Below, piece by piece: positions 1 through 6,493 of a stretch of DNA of 7,981 nt; the first letter of the stretch is position 1; every line of letters begins with the position of its first letter. The stretch spans positions 1 through 7,981 of the forward strand of contig CANGVO010000039.1 of the NCBI GenBank assembly GCA_947457445.1, given 5' to 3'. A program made the position numbers and the translations under genes. The notes below the pieces were generated by a model that was not told the origin of the DNA, made no database searches, and worked only from the letters and a program-made list of their open reading frames with translations. This DNA is from Actinomycetota bacterium (lineage in GTDB: Bacteria; Actinomycetota; Actinomycetes; Nanopelagicales; Nanopelagicaceae).

Positions 1-266
<266 letters not shown>

Positions 267-1463
267 ATGACGAACCAGCAAATCAAACCTCCGGCCCTAG
301 TATCTCCAGGACCGGCGCTAACTGTTGATGAAGTTCGCCGATATAGCCGACATCTAATAATTCCGGATGTTGCAATGGCGGGGCAGCAAAGATTGATGAA
401 CGCAAAAGTTCTCTGCGTCGGAGCTGGGGGTCTAGGTTCACCAGCGCTCATGTACTTAGCGGCGGCAGGAGTAGGAACTCTCGGAATTGTTGAATTCGAT
501 ACTGTCGATGAATCAAATTTACAACGTCAAATCATTCATGGCCAAAGCGATATCGGAAAGAGCAAAGCGCAATCTGCAAAAGAAAAGATCGCTGAGATAA
601 ACCCATACGTGAATGTGATTACGCATGAAGTTCGACTCGATAACTCAAATGTAAAAGAGATTTTCTCGCAATACGACATCATCGTTGATGGAACAGATAA
701 TTTTGCAACGCGCTATTTGGTAAATGATGCTTGCGTCTTACTTAAGAAACCTTACGTTTGGGGTTCGATCTATCGCTTCGATGGTCAAGCCAGCGTTTTT
801 TGGGCTGAATACGGTCCTTGTTATCGATGCTTATATCCAGAACCGCCACCACCAGGAATGGTGCCAAGTTGTGCAGAAGGTGGCGTACTTGGAGTGCTGT
901 GCGCAACTATCGGATCTATTCAAACTACAGAAGCGATCAAGGTAATTACTGGAGTAGGTGATCCGCTCATTGGTTCACTAATGATTTATGATGCTCTGGA
1001 AATGTCTTTTAAGAAGATGAAGGTTCGCAAGGATCCGAACTGTCCATTATGTGGCGATAATCCCACTCAGAAAGAATTGCTGCCGGATTACGATGCTTTC
1101 TGCGGAGTTTTATCTGATGCCGCCGAAATTGCTGTTAAAGATTCAACAATTTCAGTTTCGGAGTTGGAAGCAAAGATCAATGCAAAAGATGACTTTTACC
1201 TAGTAGATGTTCGCGAACCAAGTGAATTCGAAATCGTTCGAATTCCTGGTTCCCATCTGATCCCAAAGCAAGGATTCCTAGATGGAACTGTCTTGTCTTC
1301 ACTTCCACAAGATAAGCCAATAATTTTGCACTGTAAGAGCGGTGTCAGATCTGCGGAATGTCTAGCGATCCTTAAGGGCGCTGGCTTTTCGGGTGCGACT
1401 CACGTAGCGGGCGGTGTAATCGCCTGGGCAAAACAAATTGATAAATCGCTGCCGGTTTATTAA
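267..1463 (+). CDS. moeZ: MoeZ: ThiF/MoeB-type adenylyltransferase fused to a rhodanese sulfurtransferase
   Basis: Cytosolic E1-like enzyme that adenylates the C-terminal glycine of ubiquitin-fold sulfur carriers (MoaD, and CysO in mycobacteria) and then transfers sulfur to give the thiocarboxylate. It thus feeds molybdopterin and cysteine synthesis. Numbered from ATG 267 (398 aa), the ThiF domain spans about 18-265, with nucleotide loop GAGGLG (52-57), ESNLQRQ (82-88), DGTDN (141-145), zinc cysteines C185/C188 and C259/C262, and a conserved Cys at 202. The rhodanese domain (about 295-395) has VDVREPSEF and the active loop HCKSGVR with C356. All key residues are present and the length is normal for MoeZ/MoeBR. 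An in-frame TTG at 231 would add 12 unremarkable residues and lies in a possible -35 box, so I prefer 267, although no Shine-Dalgarno precedes it. The stop overlaps the mshB start by one base (TAATG), implying coupled translation. Confidence 0.95.
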   Translation: MTNQQIKPPALVSPGPALTVDEVRRYSRHLIIPDVAMAGQQRLMNAKVLCVGAGGLGSPALMYLAAAGVGTLGIVEFDTVDESNLQRQIIHGQSDIGKSKAQSAKEKIAEINPYVNVITHEVRLDNSNVKEIFSQYDIIVDGTDNFATRYLVNDACVLLKKPYVWGSIYRFDGQASVFWAEYGPCYRCLYPEPPPPGMVPSCAEGGVLGVLCATIGSIQTTEAIKVITGVGDPLIGSLMIYDALEMSFKKMKVRKDPNCPLCGDNPTQKELLPDYDAFCGVLSDAAEIAVKDSTISVSELEAKINAKDDFYLVDVREPSEFEIVRIPGSHLIPKQGFLDGTVLSSLPQDKPIILHCKSGVRSAECLAILKGAGFSGATHVAGGVIAWAKQIDKSLPVY

Positions 1464-2329
1464 TGCGTAGTTCGTATAAAGGTTTTCGAGCCCTCTTGGT
1501 GCATGCTCATCCAGATGATGAAACGATCAACAATGGTGCAACGATGGCTTTATATGCAGCCCTTGGAGCCGAAGTTACCCTTGTTACCTGCACTCGTGGT
1601 GAAGAAGGTGAAATCCTCACGCCAGAACTAAGTCATCTATCTAGTGCGGAAAATGACGGACTTGGTCAACATCGCGAAACTGAACTTGCTAATGCGATGA
1701 ACGCACTTGGTATTACGGATTACAGATTTCTTGCCGAAGGTGAGAAGACTTATCGCGATAGCGGGATGATGGGAACAGACCCCAATAATCGTCCCGATGT
1801 TTTCTGGCAAGCAGATCTAGAGGAAGCTGCAGACTACTTAGTCAAAGTTATTGAAGAGGTTAAGCCTCACATTCTTATTACATATGATGAAATTGGCGGT
1901 TACGGCCACCCGGATCATATTCAAGCGCATCGAGTTGCAATGCGAGCCTCAGAAAAAGCTAATTGGAGTATTCAAAAGATTTATTGGAACACCATGCCTA
2001 AATCGGTACTTGCCGAAAGTATGGAAAAGATGAAAGAAATCGGATCTGATTTCTTTGGCACCGATAACGTTGATGACATTCCTTTTGCTAAAGATGATCA
2101 ATTCGTTCACGCCCTTATTGATGGCAATGCATATGTGGAGCAGAAAATGGATGCGATGAAAGCTCATCACACCCAGATTGCCCTAGATGGTCCATTCTTT
2201 GCACTCTCTAACAATCTGGGATTACAGGTTTGGGGAAATGAGTTCTACACCCTAGTTAAGGGAGAAAAGACCGAGCCTTTTGATGAAGCCGGACGAGAAT
2301 CCGATCTATTCGCCGGAGTCATTCTTTAA
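1463..2329 (+). CDS. mshB: MshB: GlcNAc-inositol deacetylase of mycothiol biosynthesis
   Basis: Zinc-dependent deacetylase of the LmbE/PIG-L fold that removes the acetyl group from GlcNAc-inositol to give GlcN-inositol, the acceptor for cysteine in mycothiol synthesis. The 288-aa protein is close to family length. Motifs in order: HAHPDDE (14-20; zinc ligands H16 and D19, likely catalytic base D18), VTCTRGEEGE (41-50), RDSGMMGTD (98-106), TYDEIGGYGHPDH (140-152; third zinc ligand H152, with Y147 matching the active-site Tyr of the mycobacterial enzyme), and a C-terminal ALSNNLGL / DLFAG region. The RDSGM.GTD block and the C-terminal ALSNNL segment favour MshB over the related mycothiol conjugate amidase Mca, whose zinc site is alike. 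The start is fixed by the 1-base overlap with moeZ. There is no separate Shine-Dalgarno, which fits termination-reinitiation. The gene implies the host makes mycothiol, with mshA, mshC and mshD elsewhere. Confidence 0.92.
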   Translation: MRSSYKGFRALLVHAHPDDETINNGATMALYAALGAEVTLVTCTRGEEGEILTPELSHLSSAENDGLGQHRETELANAMNALGITDYRFLAEGEKTYRDSGMMGTDPNNRPDVFWQADLEEAADYLVKVIEEVKPHILITYDEIGGYGHPDHIQAHRVAMRASEKANWSIQKIYWNTMPKSVLAESMEKMKEIGSDFFGTDNVDDIPFAKDDQFVHALIDGNAYVEQKMDAMKAHHTQIALDGPFFALSNNLGLQVWGNEFYTLVKGEKTEPFDEAGRESDLFAGVIL

Positions 2330-2644
2330 ATGAAGTACCTGTTTTCCCTTCTTGCCGGAGTTGCAAGTGCAGTTGCAGCAACTTTTTTACATAAATTTGC
2401 GCCACCATTTGGATTAGTTATTTCAATTATTGGAACCTTTACCGCTGTTTGGACAATTGGCCGAATTTACGCAGGGCGACGATTTAAGGCAGTTGCAGCA
2501 ATCGGCTGGATCGCTATCTTTTTCCGGGCTGCATCATTTGGAGTTGGAAAAGAATTGTTTGTACAGGGCGATAATTTAGGAAATGCCTTTTTCTTTATCT
2601 CATTTGCAGCGCTTGCAATTGCTATCGCATTGCCTGCAAATTAG
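2330..2644 (+). CDS. Small four-helix membrane protein downstream of mshB (DUF6113-like)
   Basis: A 104-aa hydrophobic protein starting directly after the mshB stop, with GGAG at 2315-2318 eleven bases upstream. Four membrane segments are visible at about residues 3-20, 26-44, 53-70 and 84-101. A basic loop (GRIYAGRRFK, 44-53) lies between helices 2 and 3, and a more polar loop (GKELFVQGDN, about 73-82) lies between helices 3 and 4. There are no catalytic motifs and no cysteines. The position right behind mshB and the 'GW' in helix 3 resemble the small membrane protein that follows mshB in Streptomyces and Mycobacterium (Rv1171), which I recall as the DUF6113 type. Function is unknown. The co-transcribed position makes a role linked to mycothiol or envelope redox balance conceivable, but nothing in the sequence shows it. 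The stop codon overlaps that of the convergent cysS gene. Confidence 0.8.
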   Translation: MKYLFSLLAGVASAVAATFLHKFAPPFGLVISIIGTFTAVWTIGRIYAGRRFKAVAAIGWIAIFFRAASFGVGKELFVQGDNLGNAFFFISFAALAIAIALPAN

Positions 2645-4008
2645 TTCCAAGTCCAACTCTGGCCATCAGGGCCGTCATTAATTGAAATTCCCTGTGCCAA
2701 TAATTTATCCCGCAGCAGATCGCTTAACTTCCAGTCTTTTGACTTACGCGCTTCGGCTCTCTCGTTAAGCAAATTCTGCTGATCTTCTGAAAGCGGTTTG
2801 GCCACATTTGTGCGCATTAGATCTAAGCCGAGCACTTGATCTGCATAGATAAAGAAAGCTCGTTTTTCTTGAGAAGATAGCAGTGTGTCTTTTTCTATTG
2901 TGCGAAGTCGCAAGATTGCTCGGGGAGTATCTAAATCTTTGGCAATCGCACTTGCGATTTCTGCATCTTCTTTGGCTTCCACGCTATCGCCCCAAGCGGA
3001 CATTGCAGTGCGCCATCTACGTAAGGTCGCATTAGCCGCATCTAGAGCAGCCCAAGTTAAATCCATTTGTGCCCGATAACGATTTTCTAAAAGAGAAAGT
3101 CGCAGCGCCAGGGGATCAAGTTCTCGATCAATTAGATCTTGAATCAGAACAACGTTATTCGCGCTCTTAGACATTTTGCGTCCTTCAAAGAGTAAATGTT
3201 CGCCATGTACCCAAAGATCAACGGCTTCGGAACGAATAATCGAATTGGATTGTGCTCGCTCATTCTCATGATGCGGAAATCTCAAATCAATTCCACCAAC
3301 GTGAACATCTACATGTCCTTCAAGTAGCGATAAAGACATCGCAGTACATTCGATGTGCCAACCTGGAAATCCAAATCCCCAGGGAGAATCCCAGATCATT
3401 TCAGTTCGCGATCCAGCTGCTTTCCAGAGCGCCCAATCGGCATGAAATTTTTTATCACCCTCATCGCTAAATTCATACCGGTGTCCTGGTTTTAACGAAT
3501 CGAGTCGGTTGCCACTTATTGCACCGTACGAGTCATAAGACCTGGAATCGAAATAAACCGAACCTATTTCGGTGGCGTAGGCGAATCCACCCTCAATTAA
3601 CTTTGAAATGAACTGCTGCATTAAATCTATAGTTTCACTCGCCCGTGGATAGGCACTGGCAGGCAAAATATTCAATCTTTGCAAATCTTTATGGAATAAC
3701 TCCTCGTAACCTCGGGCAATTTCAAAAGGATCGCGAGCTTCTAAACGAGCCTGCTGCAACATTTTGTCTTCAGTAACAATATCTTCTGACATATGGCCAA
3801 CGTCGGTGATGTTCTGAATGAATTTAACTTTAAAACCTTGCTGAACTAGCGCCCGATGAATCAAATCAGCAAGCAGAAAAGTTCGTAAATTACCAACATG
3901 GGCATCGCGATAAACAGTTGGTCCGCAGCAGTACATAGTTAAAACGGAACCTGATTGTTTAATCTCTTTGACTTCCCGAGTTAAGGTGTCATAAATCGAT
4001 AGCTTCAT
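2641..4008 (-). CDS. cysS: Cysteinyl-tRNA synthetase, divergent subtype (MshC considered and disfavoured)
   Basis: Class I synthetase expected to charge tRNA-Cys with cysteine using ATP in the cytosol. Zinc ligands are visible as C28 (in YCCGPTVY, 26-33), C221 (in GWHIECTAMS, 216-225), H246 and E250 (in FPHHENE, 244-250). The HIGH motif is HVGN (37-40) and the KMSKS loop is intact (278-282). The 455-aa length and the C-terminal helical region ending LSDLLRDKLLAQGI (428-441) match CysRS. MshC has YVCGIT.YD..HLGH and lacks this tail, so MshC is unlikely. The branch is unusual: HVGN replaces HIGH, NITDVGHMSED (66-76) replaces the common NITD.DDK, and VGGIDLRF (237-244) replaces GGG.DL.F. The gene may be a second CysRS or the only one. 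Its ATG overlaps the upstream GNAT stop (ATGA), with GGAAG just before it inside that gene, so the two are translationally coupled. Confidence 0.88.
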   Translation of the reverse strand: MKLSIYDTLTREVKEIKQSGSVLTMYCCGPTVYRDAHVGNLRTFLLADLIHRALVQQGFKVKFIQNITDVGHMSEDIVTEDKMLQQARLEARDPFEIARGYEELFHKDLQRLNILPASAYPRASETIDLMQQFISKLIEGGFAYATEIGSVYFDSRSYDSYGAISGNRLDSLKPGHRYEFSDEGDKKFHADWALWKAAGSRTEMIWDSPWGFGFPGWHIECTAMSLSLLEGHVDVHVGGIDLRFPHHENERAQSNSIIRSEAVDLWVHGEHLLFEGRKMSKSANNVVLIQDLIDRELDPLALRLSLLENRYRAQMDLTWAALDAANATLRRWRTAMSAWGDSVEAKEDAEIASAIAKDLDTPRAILRLRTIEKDTLLSSQEKRAFFIYADQVLGLDLMRTNVAKPLSEDQQNLLNERAEARKSKDWKLSDLLRDKLLAQGISINDGPDGQSWTWN

Positions 4009-4979
4009 TTAACTTCCAATAGCGGTAAGACGCGATAAAGGTAGGAATGATGAGCGCGAAATCCCATCGATCTATATAGAGCAAGCGCTGCTGTGTTTTG
4101 CGTATCCACTTGTAGCGCCACTTTGGTTGCACCATCAGTTTTGGCAGCAGCCATTAACTTATTCATCAACTGCTTAGCTACGCCTTTACTTCGATGTGAT
4201 GGATCTACAAATAGGCGGGTTGCAATGGACCAGGTACCTAACGTTGCAATACGACCAACCGCAATTACCTGAGAGCCAGATCTTAGTACGCCATATCTCG
4301 CTGGATATCTTTTCATTAACTCTTCCAGGTGATGATCAGATTGCAAGTTCAGCCAATCTTGTGAAGGAAAATCTGTTATCTCACAAATAAATTCTGATTG
4401 CAGATCACTTGCTTCTAAAGAAATATCTTTAATTAAGAATTGTGCGCCAACTTTGATTTGCCAACCTTGACTCTCCAGATATTGATCTAGTTCTTGGTAC
4501 ATGGGAAGCGGGATTGTGAAAGTGGGAGTCAATTTCTTATCGGCGTATGTTTTGATTACGTGATCGACTGCTTGGGCTAATGCTGATGCTGGCTCACCAA
4601 TCGGTGGTGCACCCGTAGGCAATACTGAATTTGCACGCATCGTAAATCCGTCTGAAATTCGCAAGCGCCACTTCCCATATTCAATTGTTTCGGCGGCAGG
4701 CCAAGTTGTGTCCGAGAGATTTTCCAGTTCATTAATTCGCAGCGATAGCGGAGAACCCGTGCCAGCTCGATCGGGTAGTGGTTTAACTTCTCGCCACACT
4801 GCAATCTCATCCTGTGAAAATTTAATGACTTGAGATTTAGCGTTAATTACTTCGTGATCGTTCTGCAGAACTCCAACGATGTCTCGAAACCCACCATCGG
4901 CCTCCCGAAGTCTTATTGTGACCCTTTTGCCAACTGCCCCGCTCAACGGCGAGAGAGATCCCCGGGTGGCTTCAGTCAT
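4005..4979 (-). CDS. GNAT-family N-acetyltransferase with SH3-like N-terminal domain (Rv0428c/cg3035 type)
   Basis: A 324-aa protein with three parts. Residues 14-68 form a small beta-rich segment (GKRVTIRLREADGGFRDIVG and on) like the SH3-like domain at the front of Rv0428c. A middle region (about 80-185) carries TTWPAAETIEYGKWRLR and GFTMRANSVLPTG, which are hallmarks of that family. A C-terminal GNAT domain (about 198-317) has beta4 RLFVDPSHRSKGVAKQLM (255-272), holding the acetyl-CoA loop R263-A268, then N295 and ALYRSMGF (300-307). The substrate is unknown; it probably acetylates an amine in the cytosol. MshD, the mycothiol acetyltransferase, is also a roughly 300-aa GNAT and the mshB neighbourhood tempts that call, but the SH3-like start and the WPA/ANS motifs fit Rv0428c better. 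From memory, a similar GNAT precedes the ferredoxin-dapC pair in other actinobacteria. No Shine-Dalgarno precedes ATG 4979; a TAAAGT box lies 6 bases upstream. Confidence 0.82.
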   Translation of the reverse strand: MTEATRGSLSPLSGAVGKRVTIRLREADGGFRDIVGVLQNDHEVINAKSQVIKFSQDEIAVWREVKPLPDRAGTGSPLSLRINELENLSDTTWPAAETIEYGKWRLRISDGFTMRANSVLPTGAPPIGEPASALAQAVDHVIKTYADKKLTPTFTIPLPMYQELDQYLESQGWQIKVGAQFLIKDISLEASDLQSEFICEITDFPSQDWLNLQSDHHLEELMKRYPARYGVLRSGSQVIAVGRIATLGTWSIATRLFVDPSHRSKGVAKQLMNKLMAAAKTDGATKVALQVDTQNTAALALYRSMGFRAHHSYLYRVLPLLEVK

Positions 4980-5066
4980 GTCGATACTTTAATCGGGCAA
5001 CAGCGCCAGCGCATGGTTAGAATAAGCGCGATCGAACAGCAGGCTAACTAATTTGGAGGTTAGATC
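4980..5066. promoter_or_regulatory. Divergent promoter region between the GNAT gene and fdxA
   Basis: An 87-base gap feeds genes in both directions. For the ferredoxin gene, TAGAAT (5018-5023, 5 of 6 to TATAAT) is the best -10, but no good -35 lies 16-18 bases before it. On the minus strand the same bases give TTATTCTA, so opposite -10 boxes could overlap. A separate minus-strand box TAAAGT (plus 4986-4991) sits 6 bases from the GNAT ATG and would give a leaderless transcript. These assignments rest on short matches only. Confidence 0.35.
5055..5059 (+). promoter_or_regulatory. Ribosome binding site that fixes the GTG start of the ferredoxin
   Basis: GGAGG lies 7 bases before GTG at 5067. 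It is the strongest Shine-Dalgarno in the left two thirds of the window and supports the rare start codon. The predicted protein from this GTG begins MTYVIAQPC, the expected N-terminus of 7Fe ferredoxins. Confidence 0.8.
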
Positions 5067-5384
5067 GTGACCTATGTAATTGCCCAACCGTGCGTTGATG
5101 TTAAGGATAAATCTTGCATCGAAGAATGCCCAGTTGACTGTATTTACGAGGGCAATCGCATGCTCTATATCCAACCCGATGAGTGCGTAGATTGTGGCGC
5201 TTGCGAGCCGGTCTGCCCAGTCGAAGCCATTTATTACGAAGATGACATCCCATCACAATGGAAAGATTCATCCAAGATCAATACTGAATTTTTCGTTGAA
5301 CTCGGATCGCCTGGAGGCGCAGCTAAAGTTGGCTTAACAAATAGCGATCATCCAGATGTCGTATCGCTTCCACCAAAAGAATAA
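5067..5384 (+). CDS. fdxA: 7Fe ferredoxin ([3Fe-4S][4Fe-4S]), FdxA/FdxC type
   Basis: A 105-aa soluble low-potential electron carrier. By analogy with Azotobacter ferredoxin I, C9, C17 and C50 should hold a [3Fe-4S] cluster, and C21, C40, C43 and C46 a [4Fe-4S] cluster. Position 12 is Val where an 8Fe protein would have a fourth cysteine, which supports the 7Fe type. C25 is an extra cysteine also seen in that family. Motifs are [13 protein letters not shown] (17-29) and [16 protein letters not shown] (40-55), followed by the usual C-terminal extension with IPSQW and [10 protein letters not shown]. The gene lies 35 bases ahead of dapC. The same pair occurs in M. tuberculosis (Rv1177-Rv1178), so the order is old, although DapC itself needs no ferredoxin. 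Partners may be cytochromes P450 or oxidoreductases, and cannot be read from this window. Confidence 0.95.
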   Translation: MTYVIAQPCVDVKDKSCIEECPVDCIYEGNRMLYIQPDECVDCGACEPVCPVEAIYYEDDIPSQWKDSSKINTEFFVELGSPGGAAKVGLTNSDHPDVVSLPPKE

Positions 5385-5419
5385 TTACAACAAAGCCGCT
5401 TAGCTAGCGCCAAACAAAG

Positions 5420-6493
5420 ATGCGCCAACCTTTGCCAGATTTTCCTTGGGATGCATTGGCGCCTTATGCCAACAAGGCGCGCGAATTTGCAGATGGAATA
5501 ATTGATTTATCTCAAGGCACTCCTGTGGATCCAACCCCAGAAATAATTCAAAGTGCACTGCGCGCCAGTTCTGATTCACCAAGATATCCAGTTACTGCGG
5601 GCACTAAAGAATTACAAGATGCAATACGTAAATGGGCGATAGACCATCTCGGGGCCAGCGGTGAATTTGATGTGCTCCCAGTGATTGGGTCTAAAGAATT
5701 AGTTGCATGGTTGCCGACACTTCTTCAAAGCAAGAGCGTTATCTATCCAGAAGTGGCGTATCCGACTTATTTGGTCGGCGCACTACTGGCGCAAGCGAAT
5801 CCAATTGCTGTCAGCGTGGATGCTGCAACATGGCCTAAATCTGATTTTGCTTGGATTAACTCACCAGCTAACCCAACTGGCCGAGTGCATTCCGAAAAAG
5901 AACTTCGATCTTCTCTGAAATGGTCACGCGAAAATTTAGCCACTCTTATTTGCGACGAGTGTTACATTGATTTCGGAGATTCTGCGACGCCAAATTCTCT
6001 TCTTAAATACACTGACGGCGACAATTCAAATGTATTAGTGGTTCATTCGCTCTCTAAAAGATCATCAATGGCGGGCTACCGCGGCGCATTTCTAATTGGT
6101 GATAGCAAATTAATTGCGCAGATACGTGAAGTTCGCAAACATGCGGGAATGATGGTTCCACTTCCAATTCAAAATGCCATGGTGGCAGCGTTAAGTGATG
6201 AGACGCATGTGCAAGAACAGCGCGCCAGATATAACTCACGTAGAGCAATTTTGGCACCAGCTTTGCAGGCAGCCGGTTTTAGAATCGATGACTCAGCGGC
6301 CGGTCTCTATATTTGGTGCACCAGATCAGAAGATGCCTGGCTCTCGGTTGATTGGCTAGCAAAGATAGGAATATTGGCTACCCCCGGTAATTTCTACGGC
6401 CCACTTGGCGCATCACATATTCGGGTTGCCATGACGGCATCAGATTTGCAAATAAATGAAGCGGCAGATCGAATTATGAAAGCCATTGCATAG
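5420..6493 (+). CDS. dapC: N-succinyldiaminopimelate aminotransferase DapC (class I/II PLP aminotransferase)
   Basis: PLP-dependent enzyme of the succinylase lysine pathway. It interconverts N-succinyl-2-amino-6-oxopimelate and glutamate with N-succinyl-LL-diaminopimelate and 2-oxoglutarate, feeding meso-diaminopimelate for peptidoglycan and lysine. The 357-aa protein is of normal length. It starts LPDFPWDALAPYA and GIIDLSQGTPVDPTP (26-40), typical of actinobacterial DapC. NSPANPTG (147-154) holds the cofactor-contacting N151; D179 and Y182 (CDECYIDF) contact the pyridine ring; SLSKRSSMAGYRGAF (210-224) holds the Schiff-base lysine K213; and R335 (HIRVAMT) should bind the substrate carboxylate. 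Some homologues also act on prephenate, so the exact substrate is inferred from family and synteny with the ferredoxin. The Shine-Dalgarno before ATG 5420 is weak (only AAAG). The stop shares one base with the manC start (TAGTG). Confidence 0.9.
   Translation: MRQPLPDFPWDALAPYANKAREFADGIIDLSQGTPVDPTPEIIQSALRASSDSPRYPVTAGTKELQDAIRKWAIDHLGASGEFDVLPVIGSKELVAWLPTLLQSKSVIYPEVAYPTYLVGALLAQANPIAVSVDAATWPKSDFAWINSPANPTGRVHSEKELRSSLKWSRENLATLICDECYIDFGDSATPNSLLKYTDGDNSNVLVVHSLSKRSSMAGYRGAFLIGDSKLIAQIREVRKHAGMMVPLPIQNAMVAALSDETHVQEQRARYNSRRAILAPALQAAGFRIDDSAAGLYIWCTRSEDAWLSVDWLAKIGILATPGNFYGPLGASHIRVAMTASDLQINEAADRIMKAIA

Noticed and set aside
2641..4008. Calling this gene mshC because of the mycothiol context
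   Set aside because: The N-terminal motif is YCCGPTVYRDAHVGN rather than the MshC form with CGIT and HLGH, the zinc site ends in HHENE as in CysRS, and the CysRS-type C-terminal tail is present.
4005..4979. Calling the GNAT mshD
   Set aside because: Only the C-terminal half is a clear GNAT domain. The SH3-like start and the TTWPAAE and GFTMRANSV motifs fit the Rv0428c family instead of the two-GNAT-domain MshD.
5393..5413. Possible hairpin between fdxA and dapC around GCTAGC
   Set aside because: Only a six-base self-complementary core, no arm extension and no T-run. It does not look like a terminator.
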